Assembly (NCBI GenBank): GCA_036569045.1
Contig: DATCRI010000028.1
Coordinates: 24,736 to 88,735, forward strand
From: Chthoniobacterales bacterium
GTDB taxonomy: Bacteria > Verrucomicrobiota > Verrucomicrobiia > Chthoniobacterales > JAATET01
Direction: 5' to 3'
Length of the DNA: 64,000 nucleotides
The number at the start of each line of letters is the position of its first letter. Within the stretch, counting starts at the first letter, position 1. The position numbers and the translations under genes were made by a program. Below the pieces are notes generated by a model. That model was not told the DNA's origin. It saw only the letters and a program-made list of their open reading frames with translations, and ran no database searches. Below are positions 1-7,859 of this stretch, one piece after another.

Positions 1-857
1 TCGGGAAAAATCTCGCGCACGCGATCGCGAGTCAGGCTGGGAGCGGCATCGCGAAGCGCCGGCACAGCATCGACCACCGCGGAAACCCCGCGCAGCAGCG
101 CATGGGGCAGCGGCAGAATGCGCCCGGGCCGCCCGAGCACATCGGCCGCGGTCTGGATGAGCTCCCGATCGGTGATCGATTCCGACGCACAGGCCGCCAG
201 CGGCGTGGTCGGGGCGGGCGCGGCATCCTCGAGCGCCCGCAGAATGGCCCGCACGAGGTCGCCGACAGCAATCCAGCTGTAGGTCTTCGGCCGCAGCCCA
301 GGCTTGATGCGCACGGCACCGGCGGCCATGCGGAAAAGCGGCAGCGTGGCGCGATCCCGCGGACCGAGAATCATCGGAGGCCGCCAGACCAGGGTTCCCG
401 GCCGCTCCACGAGGAGACGACGCTCCATCGCGAGCTTGGATGCGCCATACCACGTGAGCGGAGCATCCGCGTCGGCCGCCGTTCGCACGATCTGGCCCGC
501 AGGGGTCGGCCCGCCGGCACTTTGCGACGAAAGGACAACCGTGCGCGTGCCAGCGGGCAGGCGCGTGAGCAGGGCGAGGGATTCGTCGACGTTCACGCGG
601 AAGCATTCCTCGCGACTTCGCGAAAAGAGGACGCCCGCGCAGTGCACGGCGTGGTCCACTGCCGGCGGCGGCTCGCCCCAGGGCATCACCCGCAGATTTC
701 GGGGCAGTTCGGCAAACCCCTCGAAGGCGAGCTGCCGGGCGAGCTTCCCGGGATCGCGCACGCTGGCGACGATTTCCTCGTAACGGCCGTCCCGCAGGAC
801 CTCGAGCAGAAGGTTGAGTCCGACGAATCCCGTGGCGCCGGTCAGAAACAGGCGCAT
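1..857 (-). CDS. cerR: NAD-dependent epimerase/SDR, candidate ceramide reductase CerR (3' cut by window edge)
   Basis: The ATG is at 857 and the frame stays open to the window edge, giving 285 residues of an atypical short-chain dehydrogenase. The N-terminus shows the Rossmann NAD(P)-binding motif GATGFVG at residues 7-13, and the catalytic Tyr-Lys pair is in YGASK at 137-141. The last visible residues are VREIFP, so the C-terminus is missing. It lies 5 nt downstream of the acyltransferase gene and in the same direction as serine palmitoyltransferase. In Caulobacter the set spt, bcerS and cerR makes ceramide, with CerR reducing the 3-keto group. The order and family types here match that set. 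The SDR assignment is firm; the ceramide role is inferred from the neighbours. It could otherwise be a generic NDUFA9-like epimerase. Confidence 0.72.
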   Translation of the reverse strand, partial: MRLFLTGATGFVGLNLLLEVLRDGRYEEIVASVRDPGKLARQLAFEGFAELPRNLRVMPWGEPPPAVDHAVHCAGVLFSRSREECFRVNVDESLALLTRLPAGTRTVVLSSQSAGGPTPAGQIVRTAADADAPLTWYGASKLAMERRLLVERPGTLVWRPPMILGPRDRATLPLFRMAAGAVRIKPGLRPKTYSWIAVGDLVRAILRALEDAAPAPTTPLAACASESITDRELIQTAADVLGRPGRILPLPHALLRGVSAVVDAVPALRDAAPSLTRDRVREIFP

Positions 858-862
858 GGACG

Positions 863-1996
863 TCAGGCGGCCGCGAAGGGAATCGGGCGCTCGTAGATGC
901 GGAACGTGCGATTGACGAAGCCGCCGAGCAGCTCGCCGTTTGCGATGATTTCCACGTTGTTCTCCTCCATCCAGCCGAGTTCTGCGGAGGGATAGCGGTC
1001 CCGCGCGCGGGCAAATTGCTCTCGCAGCAGCCAGGCGTGCAGACCGCGGTCGCGGAACTGCGGCAGGATGCCGTAGACCGTCTGGCGGCAGGACGTGATT
1101 TTCCGCGTCTTCATGCGCCAGAGAATCACCGGCAGGCGCAGCAGATGCGGCACACGCTGGAGGCCGTGCAGGATTTGATTGAAATCCGGCAGCGTGAGCG
1201 CCACGCCTGCCGGTTCGCCGTCCTTCTCCGCAATGAGGATGATCTTCGCGTCGGCGAAAGCGCGCATGTCGTCCGCCGCGCCGAGCAGATCCTCCATGGC
1301 GATCGGCACGAAGCCCCAGTTTCGCTCCAGCGTGTCGTTGTAAACCGCGTGCACGATTTCCAGCTCCTTCTCGAGCTTCGGGAGACTGATCGGACGCACC
1401 GTCATCTTCGAGCGCGCGGCGACCCGATTTGCCATCCGCTCGAGCCGTTCGGGTGTCGGCACCCCGGCCATCGGCAGGTGCATGCCGACGAGGTTTCGCA
1501 CGCCGACGAAGCCCGCCTGCAGCAGGAGCGGCTCGTAATACGCAGGATTCCACGTGAAGCCGATGCACGGCGGCTTGTCGTGCGAATCGACGAGCAGGCC
1601 GCATTCGTCGTTGATGCTGGGATTGTAGGGCCCGCGCATGGCGGTGAGGCCGTGCTCGCGGAGGACGGAGGCGGCGCGATCGAACAAGGCGCGCGCGATC
1701 TCGGCATTGTCCTCGCAATCGAAGAAACCGAAGAAGCCCACCGTGTCGCCGTAACGGGCATTGTGCGAGCGATTGACGACCGCCGCAATGCGTCCGACGA
1801 CCTTTCCTCCGCGACGCGCGAGGAACGGAAAAATCGTGCCGTGAACCCGCTGAAACGGCGAGTCTGGCTTCAGGTATTTTGCGACGCTACCGGGAAACGG
1901 CGGGATGAAACCCGGTTCCGTTCCGTGCAACGTCTCCGGCACCCTCTCGAAGCGGGTCCGATCCCTCGGCGTAAGACAGGCTGAAATCGAAAACAT
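863..1996 (-). CDS. bcerS: GNAT-fold acyltransferase, candidate bacterial ceramide synthase bCerS
   Basis: A 377-residue protein of the GNAT-like family that carries bacterial ceramide synthase. Family landmarks in order are ETLHGTEPGFIPPF (21-34), GKVVGRIAAVVNRSHN (64-79), VGFFGFFDCEDN (87-98) and RGPYNPSINDECGLL (121-135). The chosen ATG at 1996 keeps the conserved N-terminal segment; longer in-frame starts add Arg/Ser-rich sequence unlike the family. This start lies 110 nt inside the upstream serine palmitoyltransferase gene, in another frame, so the two products probably share coding DNA. A GTG at codon 19 would shorten but not remove the overlap. Expected role: N-acylation of the sphingoid base at the inner membrane using acyl-CoA. 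The family is clear; the substrate is inferred from the operon. Confidence 0.75.
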   Translation of the reverse strand: MFSISACLTPRDRTRFERVPETLHGTEPGFIPPFPGSVAKYLKPDSPFQRVHGTIFPFLARRGGKVVGRIAAVVNRSHNARYGDTVGFFGFFDCEDNAEIARALFDRAASVLREHGLTAMRGPYNPSINDECGLLVDSHDKPPCIGFTWNPAYYEPLLLQAGFVGVRNLVGMHLPMAGVPTPERLERMANRVAARSKMTVRPISLPKLEKELEIVHAVYNDTLERNWGFVPIAMEDLLGAADDMRAFADAKIILIAEKDGEPAGVALTLPDFNQILHGLQRVPHLLRLPVILWRMKTRKITSCRQTVYGILPQFRDRGLHAWLLREQFARARDRYPSAELGWMEENNVEIIANGELLGGFVNRTFRIYERPIPFAAA

Positions 1997-3281
1997 TTTT
2001 GCGGCGGCCGGGTTCTGAATATGCGGGGTCGTCGAAGGTGCCAAGCTCCCTCGCCAGCCGGGCAAAGATATCCAGCACGCGGTCGAGATCTTCGTCCGTA
2101 TGCGTGGCCATGAAACTTGTGCGAACGATCGCCTCGCCGTAGCGGACGGCCGGGTAGATCGCCGGCGTGGCAAACACGCCCTCCTCGTAAAGACGCTGGG
2201 TGAACTGGAACGCCCGCGCCTCGCTGCCGATGAGAATCGGGACGATCGGCGTCTGCGTGGTGCCGATCTTGAAGCCGAGCGACTTGAAGCCCTCGTGCAT
2301 CTTGCGGGTATTGCGCCACAGCGCGTCGATCCGCTCGGGCTCGCTCTGCATGAGCTCGAGCGCCTTCAGCACGCCCCCCGCCACCGCGGGCGCCAGCGAA
2401 GCCGTGAAAATGAAGCAGCGCGCCTTGTGCCGGAGAAATTCGATGACTTCCTTCGAGCCGGCGATGAAGCCGCCCATCGAGCCAAGCGACTTCGAGAACG
2501 TGCCCATCACGAGGTCGACATCGTCGTTCACGCCAAAATGGTGCACCGTGCCGCGACCGAGCGGCCCGAGCACGCCCAGGGCGTGAGCCTCGTCGACGTA
2601 GGTGAGCGCGCCGTATTCCTTCGCGGCCTCGATGATTGGCGGAAGGTCCGCAATGTCGCCCGACATGCTGAAGACGCCGTCGAGGACCACCAGCTTGCCG
2701 GTCGCCTCGGGCAGACGCTTCATCCGGTTCCGCAGCGAGACGGCGGAATTGTGGCGAAAGGGGACGAGCTTGGCCGGAGCGAACTGGCAGCCATCGATGA
2801 TGCTCGCGTGGTTCTCGCGGTCGCAGAGAATCGCATCGTCGTCCTCGGTGAGAGTGGCCAGGGCGCCCTGGTTTGCAAAAAAGCCGGTCGAGAAGAGGAG
2901 CACCGCCTCGCGCTGGAGGAATGTCGCCAGGGCTTCCTCGAGCTGCTCGTGCAGGCGGATGTTGCCGTTGAGCAAGCGGGAGCCCGTGCAACCGGAACCA
3001 AACCGCCGCACCGCATCACAGGCCGCCTCGACCACGCGCTCGTCCTGAGCGAGGCCGAGGTAGTTGTTCGACCCGATCATGATCTTCTCGGCCCCGTCGC
3101 AAACGACGTGATTGCCTGCCGTGTCGTCGATGCGGCGAAAATATGGATAAAAGCCCTGGGCTCGTGCGTCGGCGGAATCCCGATAATCCCGGCACTTTTG
3201 TGTTAAATCTTTCGCCACCTTGGAAATAATAGACCGTTCTTTCGCACGAATTTGTGCCGTCTCAATCCATTTCGTCTCCAA
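1887..3281 (-). CDS. spt: Serine palmitoyltransferase-like PLP enzyme (alpha-oxoamine synthase)
   Basis: A 464-residue fold-type I PLP enzyme of the alpha-oxoamine synthase family, which condenses an amino acid with an acyl-CoA. Visible landmarks are the stacking His158 in DRENHAS, DEAHALG at 230-236, and the Schiff-base Lys264 in GTFSKSLGSMGG. Related enzymes are AONS (bioF) and KBL, but the N-terminus (GFYPYFRRID) and the downstream bCerS-like and CerR-like genes favour serine palmitoyltransferase, the first step of sphingolipid synthesis. The start is a TTG at 3281 with GGAGGG three bases upstream; no good ATG is in frame. About 45 residues after the conserved domain overlap the next gene in a different frame, so this tail may be dispensable. 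Confidence 0.82.
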   Translation of the reverse strand: METKWIETAQIRAKERSIISKVAKDLTQKCRDYRDSADARAQGFYPYFRRIDDTAGNHVVCDGAEKIMIGSNNYLGLAQDERVVEAACDAVRRFGSGCTGSRLLNGNIRLHEQLEEALATFLQREAVLLFSTGFFANQGALATLTEDDDAILCDRENHASIIDGCQFAPAKLVPFRHNSAVSLRNRMKRLPEATGKLVVLDGVFSMSGDIADLPPIIEAAKEYGALTYVDEAHALGVLGPLGRGTVHHFGVNDDVDLVMGTFSKSLGSMGGFIAGSKEVIEFLRHKARCFIFTASLAPAVAGGVLKALELMQSEPERIDALWRNTRKMHEGFKSLGFKIGTTQTPIVPILIGSEARAFQFTQRLYEEGVFATPAIYPAVRYGEAIVRTSFMATHTDEDLDRVLDIFARLARELGTFDDPAYSEPGRRKNVFDFSLSYAEGSDPLREGAGDVARNGTGFHPAVSR

Positions 3282-3414
3282 AAGCCCTCCGTATCAATCA
3301 AAAAGGAGAGCCTCGCATGATCGGAGAGCACGAACCGAGGCAAGGGAAGCGAATCCCGTGCCAGTGATTACGCCGCTTGCCAGCACCGGTTTTCTCGGTC
3401 ACTGTCTGGCCCCT

Positions 3415-3488
3415 CGGGGCGTAGCTTAGCTTGGTAGAGCGCCTGGTTTGGGACCAGGAGGTCGCAGGTTCGAATCCTGTCGCCCCGA
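3415..3488 (+). tRNA. tRNA-Pro (anticodon TGG)
   Basis: A complete 74-nt cloverleaf including the discriminator base. The acceptor stem CGGGGCG pairs with CGCCCCG, the anticodon loop TTTGGGA lies between CCTGG and CCAGG and reads TGG, and the T arm is GCAGG-TTCGAAT-CCTGT. The C1-G72 pair with A73 is typical of bacterial tRNA-Pro. CCA is not encoded. The 3' end is repeated downstream, and ATCCTGTCG in the T/acceptor region can also pair with CGACAGGAT just after the gene. Confidence 0.96.
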
Positions 3489-3492
3489 TTTT
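3473..3492 (+). repeat. Direct repeat copy 1: 3' end of tRNA-Pro plus T-run
   Basis: The 20-bp string AATCCTGTCGCCCCGATTTT, covering the 3' end of the tRNA and the first downstream Ts, recurs exactly at 3585-3604. Repeats of a tRNA 3' end are the usual footprint of site-specific integration (attL/attR). Here only 112 bp separate the copies and no integrase lies between them. Confidence 0.8.
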
Positions 3493-3504
3493 CTTCGACA
3501 GGAT
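3474..3504 (+). terminator. Inverted repeat overlapping the tRNA-Pro 3' end
   Basis: ATCCTGTCG at 3474-3482 is the exact reverse complement of CGACAGGAT at 3496-3504, with a 13-nt loop containing TTTT. It could act in 3'-end formation or processing of the tRNA. It is not a textbook intrinsic terminator, since no U-tract follows the second arm. Confidence 0.35.
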
Positions 3505-3584
3505 GAGAACAATCGTTCGACCGCCCGCGCGCGAGCGCCTCCTTTCGCGAAGTCCCGCTCGCGGAGCCCGGCATTTGCCGGGAT

Positions 3585-3604
3585 AATCCTGTCGCCCCGA
3601 TTTT
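3585..3604 (+). repeat. Direct repeat copy 2: duplicated tRNA-Pro 3' end
   Basis: An exact second copy of the 20 bp at 3473-3492, just after a small CCCGGCATTTGCCGGG hairpin and followed by TTTTTT. The interval 3493-3584 has no coding signal that I can support. It may be the scar of a lost element or of a deleted tandem tRNA. Confidence 0.75.
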
Positions 3605-3624
3605 TTCGTTTCGCATTTCCCGGA

Positions 3625-3924
3625 ATGTCGCCTCGCCCGCCCGGTTTTCTGACGATGCTGCGCACGCTGTTGCGGGATTCGGCGCGGGAAGGCGCCGCCG
3701 CCCTCCGGGGCGATCCGGAAATGCCGGCCGAGGAAATCGTCCGCCGGCACGCCATTTGTCGCTCGAACGCCTGCGGCCAATACCTCGACCTTCACGATCA
3801 ATGCGCCGAATGCGGCTGCCGCGTGGCGGTGAAGGTCGCCTGGCGCACGGCGGCCTGTCCGCTCGGGCATTGGCAGGCCCTCACTCCGATCGTCGTGCCG
3901 CCGCAGGACCCGCCCGCGACTTGA
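3625..3924 (+). CDS. Small cysteine-rich (putative zinc-binding) protein
   Basis: A 99-residue protein of unknown function. Its core has a cysteine arrangement typical of small zinc-binding domains: C45 and C50 in AICRSNACGQY, then C60, C63 and C65 in DQCAECGC, and C78 in ACPLGHW with a nearby histidine. The N-terminal 40 residues are amphipathic (LTMLRTLLRDSAREGAAAL). ATG 3625 is chosen because upstream in-frame sequence runs into the tRNA; ATG 3655 is an alternative. It resembles short phage-like or DUF6171-type cysteine proteins, but I do not assign a family firmly. It is followed by another short gene on the same strand. Confidence 0.6.
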   Translation: MSPRPPGFLTMLRTLLRDSAREGAAALRGDPEMPAEEIVRRHAICRSNACGQYLDLHDQCAECGCRVAVKVAWRTAACPLGHWQALTPIVVPPQDPPAT

Positions 3925-3960
3925 TTCCCCCGGCGTGACGTGCGACACCGACGCCCTGCC

Positions 3961-4323
3961 ATGCGCCTCGCCCTGAAAATTCTGGCCGTCCTTTTCGTCA
4001 TCCTCGCCGGAGCGGCGATCTACGAGGGCGTCCTCAAGGTCCATGCCTACCGCGAGACGCAGTTCGCCGGGCGCGAGCTCACCCAGGTCCAGTTTCTCTC
4101 GCTGGCACGGAACCTCGGTTTCACGTGGCTCTTCGCGGCGATGTATGCGGCCATCGGCGCCGGCCTCTGGCAGCAGCGGAAGTTCACGTTCATCCTGGTG
4201 CTCCTGTTCGCGACGCTCGTCGGCCAGTGGATGAACGTCGGTTACCGCAACGGCTTCGTGCTCTCGTTCGTCGCCCTCGCGGTGCTCGCCGCGCCGAAGG
4301 TGCGGGCGTCATTTCGCAACTGA
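3961..4323 (+). CDS. Small integral membrane protein, function unknown
   Basis: A 120-residue hydrophobic protein. Three or four transmembrane segments are visible: residues 3-20 (ALKILAVLFVILAGAAIY), about 50-65 around FTWLFAAMYAAIGAGLW, about 70-84 (FTFILVLLFATLVG) and a C-terminal FVLSFVALAVLAA. No family motif is recognised. ATG 3961 starts directly at the first membrane helix; a GTG 21 bases upstream would add seven basic residues. It lies between the small cysteine protein and the cyclase gene in the same direction. Confidence 0.6.
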   Translation: MRLALKILAVLFVILAGAAIYEGVLKVHAYRETQFAGRELTQVQFLSLARNLGFTWLFAAMYAAIGAGLWQQRKFTFILVLLFATLVGQWMNVGYRNGFVLSFVALAVLAAPKVRASFRN

Positions 4324-4374
4324 CACGCATTCCGTTTTGAGTTCTGACGCGGCGCGGGTAGGCTGCCCGGAACG

Positions 4375-7056
4375 ATGAATCCGCCGGTTGGCACCATCAC
4401 TTTCCTCTTCAGCGACATCGAGGGCAGCACCCGCCTCTGGGAGCAGCATTCGGAGGCGATGCGCCTGTCCCTGCGCCGACACGACGAGATCCTGCGCAAT
4501 GCGATGGAGTCGCACCACGGCTTCGTCTTCAAGACGATCGGCGACGCCTTCTGCGTAGCCTTCGATCGCGCCGGCGACGCCTTTGCCGCCGCCGCCCAGG
4601 TGCAGCACGAATTGCACGAAGAGGAATGGGGCCCAACCGGGCCGCTGAAGGTGCGCATGGCCCTGCACGTCGGCGCGGCCGAATTCCGCGACGGCGACTA
4701 CTACGGCAACAGCCTCAATCGCGTCGCCCGCATTCTCGCCGCCGCGCATGGCGGTCAGGTGCTGCTTTCGCTGCCGGTCGAGGAACTCGTCCGCGACCAC
4801 ATCGCGCCCGGCCTCATGCTGCGCGACCTGGGCGAGCGCCGCCTGCGCGACCTCATTCGCCCGGAGCATCTCTTCCAGCTCGTTCTTGCCGGCCTGCCGG
4901 CGGACTTCCCGCCGCTGCGCTCGCTGGAAGTCACGCCGAACAATCTTCCGACGCTGTTGAATACCTTCGTCGGCCGCGGCCAGGAGCGCGACACCGTGAA
5001 GCAGTTGCTCGCGACCACTCGCCTGCTCACGCTCACCGGCACCGGCGGCACGGGCAAGACGCGCCTCTCCATTCAGGTCGCCGAGGAATCCCTCGCCGAA
5101 TATCCCGACGGCGTCTGGCTCGTGGAACTCGCGACCATTTCCGATCCCGACCGCATCGTCGAACTCATGGCCGAGACCGTGGGCCAGCGCGAGGAACCCG
5201 GCGAATCCCGCCGCGCCGCGCTCATCCGCTACCTCTGCGGCCGGCGCATGCTTCTCATCATCGACAACTGCGAGCACCTGCTCGAGGCCTGCGCCGATCT
5301 CGTCGCCGAAATGCTCCGCAGCTGCAGCACCATCCGCATTCTCGCGACCAGCCGCGCCTCGCTCGGCATCGCGGGCGAACGCACCTGGGCCGTGCCGCCG
5401 CTCAGCGTGCTGAATCCCGCCCGGGACCTCTTTCAGATTTCCGACATCGTCGGCGTGGTGTCCCAATACGAGGCCGTTCGCCTTTTCATCGACCGCGCCG
5501 CCGCCGTGAAGCCCGGCTTCGAAGTCACCCGGCAGAACGCCGCCGCCATCGCCCAGATCTGCTGGCGACTCGACGGCATCCCGCTCGCGATCGAGCTCGC
5601 CGCCGCCCGCGCCCGCGTCCTCACGCCGGAACAGATCGCCCAGCGCCTCGACGACCGCTTTCGCCTGCTCACCGGCGGCGGCCGCTCCGTCCTGCCGCAC
5701 CAGCAGACGCTGCGCACGCTCATCGACTGGAGCTACGACCTGCTCTCCGAGAGCGAGCGCGTGCTCTTTCGCCGACTCGGCGTCTTCGGCGGCGGCCGCA
5801 CGATCGAGGCCATCGAGGCCGTCTGCACCGGCGACGGCGTCGACACCTACGACGCGCTCGACCTGCTCCAGCTCCTCGTCGACAAGTCGCTCCTCAGCGT
5901 CGAATCGGACGCCACCGACGCGACCCGTTACACGATGATCGAGTCCGTCTGGCAATACGCCCGCGAGCGCCTCGAAGCCTCCGGCGAATTCCCGGCGCTG
6001 CGCGACCGCCACCTCGATTACTTCCTCGTCCTCGCCGAAGAGGCCCGCCCCCAGCTCGAGAGCCTCAGCACCGCAAGGTGGCTCGACCGCGTCGGCTCCG
6101 ACATCTTCAACTTCCGCCTCGCCTTCGACTGGGCCGCCGCCAGCACTCCGGAAAACACGCAGAAGGGACTGCGCATCGTCGCCGCCCTCACCCGTTACAT
6201 CGAGATCCGTGGCAACTTCGAGGAAGGCAAGGCCGTCATCGAAGATCTGCTCGGGGCTCCCGGCGCCGAAGCCCCCACGCTCGCCCGCGCCGAGTCGCTC
6301 GTCGGCGCCGGCCGCATCGCCTGGTGCCGCGACAATTCCGAGGCGGCCGTCGGCTACTACCGCGAGGGCGTCGCCCTGTTCGAAAAGCTCGGCCGCACAC
6401 GCGACGCCATCTTTCACAACGCCTTGCTCGGCTTCGTGGAAACCAACATCGGCATCACCGACGGCGTCGAAGAGCGCTTCCGGCGCGCGCTGGAGGCTGG
6501 CCGCGAACTTCAGGATGTCAGCCTCACCGCGATCGGCCTCAGCGGCATGGGAAGTTTTGCGGCGCGGCGCGGCGACAATACCGAGGCCCGGCGCCTGCGC
6601 GAGGAGAGCCTCGCGATCTACCGCTCGACCGGCGATCAATGGATCTCCGGCTACCTGCTCTGGGGCATTGCGAAGGCCTGCGCCATCGACGGCGATGCTC
6701 CCGCCGCCCGCGCGGCGCTCGAGGAATGGACGGCCATCGCCCGGAAGTTCGGCAACCGCTGGGTCACTCCCTACCTCCTCCAGATTTTTGCCGAAGTCCT
6801 CCTCATCGAGAAAGACGCCCCCGCTGCCGCCCGGGTTCTCGGCGCCTCCGAGGCCGGCCGCGAAGCCCTCGGCATCACGCTCGACGTCATCGATCGCGCC
6901 GACTGGGAGCGAACGGTGAGCACGCTCGGCCGCGAGCTGGATGCCCCGGCCCGGCTGCGCGAATGGAATACCGGCCGCCAGCTCGGCCTCTGGGAGGCCA
7001 TCGACTTCGCCATTCACAACCGCAAGAGATCCGCCGCCGCAGCCGTCGCGGCCTGA
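4375..7056 (+). CDS. Class III adenylate/guanylate cyclase fused to NB-ARC-type ATPase and TPR domain
   Basis: An 893-residue soluble signalling protein with three parts. Residues 1-170 are a class III nucleotide cyclase with the expected residues in place: metal-binding Asp14 (FSDIEGST) and Asp57 (KTIGDAF), adenine-selecting Lys53 and Asp108, and Asn115/Arg119 in GNSLNRVARI. An active adenylate cyclase is therefore plausible. Residues about 195-500 are a STAND/NB-ARC ATPase with Walker A GTGGTGKT (222-229) and Walker B LLIID (293-297). From about 530 to the end the sequence is helical and TPR-like, as in ligand-sensing STAND proteins. There is no membrane segment and no DNA-binding domain. 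tcdA follows after 5 nt. The ligand is unknown. Confidence 0.88.
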   Translation: MNPPVGTITFLFSDIEGSTRLWEQHSEAMRLSLRRHDEILRNAMESHHGFVFKTIGDAFCVAFDRAGDAFAAAAQVQHELHEEEWGPTGPLKVRMALHVGAAEFRDGDYYGNSLNRVARILAAAHGGQVLLSLPVEELVRDHIAPGLMLRDLGERRLRDLIRPEHLFQLVLAGLPADFPPLRSLEVTPNNLPTLLNTFVGRGQERDTVKQLLATTRLLTLTGTGGTGKTRLSIQVAEESLAEYPDGVWLVELATISDPDRIVELMAETVGQREEPGESRRAALIRYLCGRRMLLIIDNCEHLLEACADLVAEMLRSCSTIRILATSRASLGIAGERTWAVPPLSVLNPARDLFQISDIVGVVSQYEAVRLFIDRAAAVKPGFEVTRQNAAAIAQICWRLDGIPLAIELAAARARVLTPEQIAQRLDDRFRLLTGGGRSVLPHQQTLRTLIDWSYDLLSESERVLFRRLGVFGGGRTIEAIEAVCTGDGVDTYDALDLLQLLVDKSLLSVESDATDATRYTMIESVWQYARERLEASGEFPALRDRHLDYFLVLAEEARPQLESLSTARWLDRVGSDIFNFRLAFDWAAASTPENTQKGLRIVAALTRYIEIRGNFEEGKAVIEDLLGAPGAEAPTLARAESLVGAGRIAWCRDNSEAAVGYYREGVALFEKLGRTRDAIFHNALLGFVETNIGITDGVEERFRRALEAGRELQDVSLTAIGLSGMGSFAARRGDNTEARRLREESLAIYRSTGDQWISGYLLWGIAKACAIDGDAPAARAALEEWTAIARKFGNRWVTPYLLQIFAEVLLIEKDAPAAARVLGASEAGREALGITLDVIDRADWERTVSTLGRELDAPARLREWNTGRQLGLWEAIDFAIHNRKRSAAAAVAA

Positions 7057-7061
7057 GGTCC

Positions 7062-7859
7062 GTGAGCACGTTCACCACGCCGGATCCCCGCTTCGCCAGC
7101 CTCGGCCGCCTGCTCGGCGCCGGGGCCGTTGCCCGGCTCGCCCGCTCCCATGTCGTCGTGGTCGGCGTCGGCGGAGTCGGCTCGTGGACCGTCGAAGCCC
7201 TCGCGCGCTCCGGCGTCGGCGCGCTGACGCTCGTCGACATGGACGACATCTGCATCACGAACGTCAACCGCCAGCTCCCCGCCCTCACCTCCACCGTTGG
7301 CCAGGCGAAGGTCGCCGTCCTCGCCGAGCGCATCGCCCACATTCATCCCGGCTGCGCCGTCACTCCCGTCTGCGAATTCCTCACCGAATCGAATGCCGCC
7401 CGCCTGCTCGACGGCCCGTTCGACTTCGTCGTGGACGCCACCGATCGCATGTCCGTGAAGGCCGCCATCCTCGGCACCGCCCGGGCGCGCGGCATTCCCG
7501 CCCTCACCGTCGGCGGGGCGGGTGGCCGGGCGGACGCGACCCGCATTCGTTGCGTCGATCTCGCCGAGGCCGGCGGCGATGAGCTTCTCCGCCAGGTCCG
7601 CCGCAAACTCCGGCAGCACTACGGCTGGCCGGGCGGCAACGGCAATTTCTACGACGTCCCCGCCGTGCTCTCGAGCGAGCCTCCGGCCTACCCGTGGAGC
7701 GACGGCCGCGTCTGCGCCACGCCCGAGCCGGATTCGTCGCTCAAGATGGACTGCGCCACCGGCTTCGGCGCGGCGTGCTTCGTCACCGGGGCCTTCGGGT
7801 TCGTCGCTGCCGGCGAGGTCGTCCGCCGATTGGTTCAGGAGCCAAAAAGCCTCGCATAA
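7062..7859 (+). CDS. tcdA: tRNA threonylcarbamoyladenosine dehydratase (TcdA/CsdL, ThiF/E1-like)
   Basis: A 265-residue E1/ThiF-like adenylating enzyme. The nucleotide-binding GVGGVGS lies at 35-41, the acidic DMDDICITNVNRQ stretch follows, and DATDRMSVKA and ALTVGGAGGRADAT are characteristic of the TcdA branch. TcdA converts t6A37 of ANN-reading tRNAs to the cyclic form ct6A. The GTG start at 7062 is 5 nt after the cyclase stop and gives the usual family length. The 3' end overlaps the convergent tatD gene by 25 nt. In E. coli tcdA (csdL) sits with csdE, a SufE-like protein; a SufE-like gene lies 0.75 kb away here on the other strand. Confidence 0.88.
   Translation: MSTFTTPDPRFASLGRLLGAGAVARLARSHVVVVGVGGVGSWTVEALARSGVGALTLVDMDDICITNVNRQLPALTSTVGQAKVAVLAERIAHIHPGCAVTPVCEFLTESNAARLLDGPFDFVVDATDRMSVKAAILGTARARGIPALTVGGAGGRADATRIRCVDLAEAGGDELLRQVRRKLRQHYGWPGGNGNFYDVPAVLSSEPPAYPWSDGRVCATPEPDSSLKMDCATGFGAACFVTGAFGFVAAGEVVRRLVQEPKSLA

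Noticed and set aside
1887..3281. bioF (8-amino-7-oxononanoate synthase) instead of spt
   Set aside because: bioB is 50 kb away and no other biotin genes adjoin, whereas both ceramide-pathway partners do. The alternative is kept only as a small possibility.
3493..3584. A second tRNA or small RNA gene between the tRNA-Pro repeats
   Set aside because: No cloverleaf can be drawn. Only the last 20 bases of the tRNA are repeated, and the rest is unstructured apart from a small hairpin.
4309..7017. A 902-residue open frame opposite the cyclase gene
   Set aside because: It is an antisense artefact of high GC at third codon positions. The plus-strand frame has complete domains; the other has no recognisable motif.
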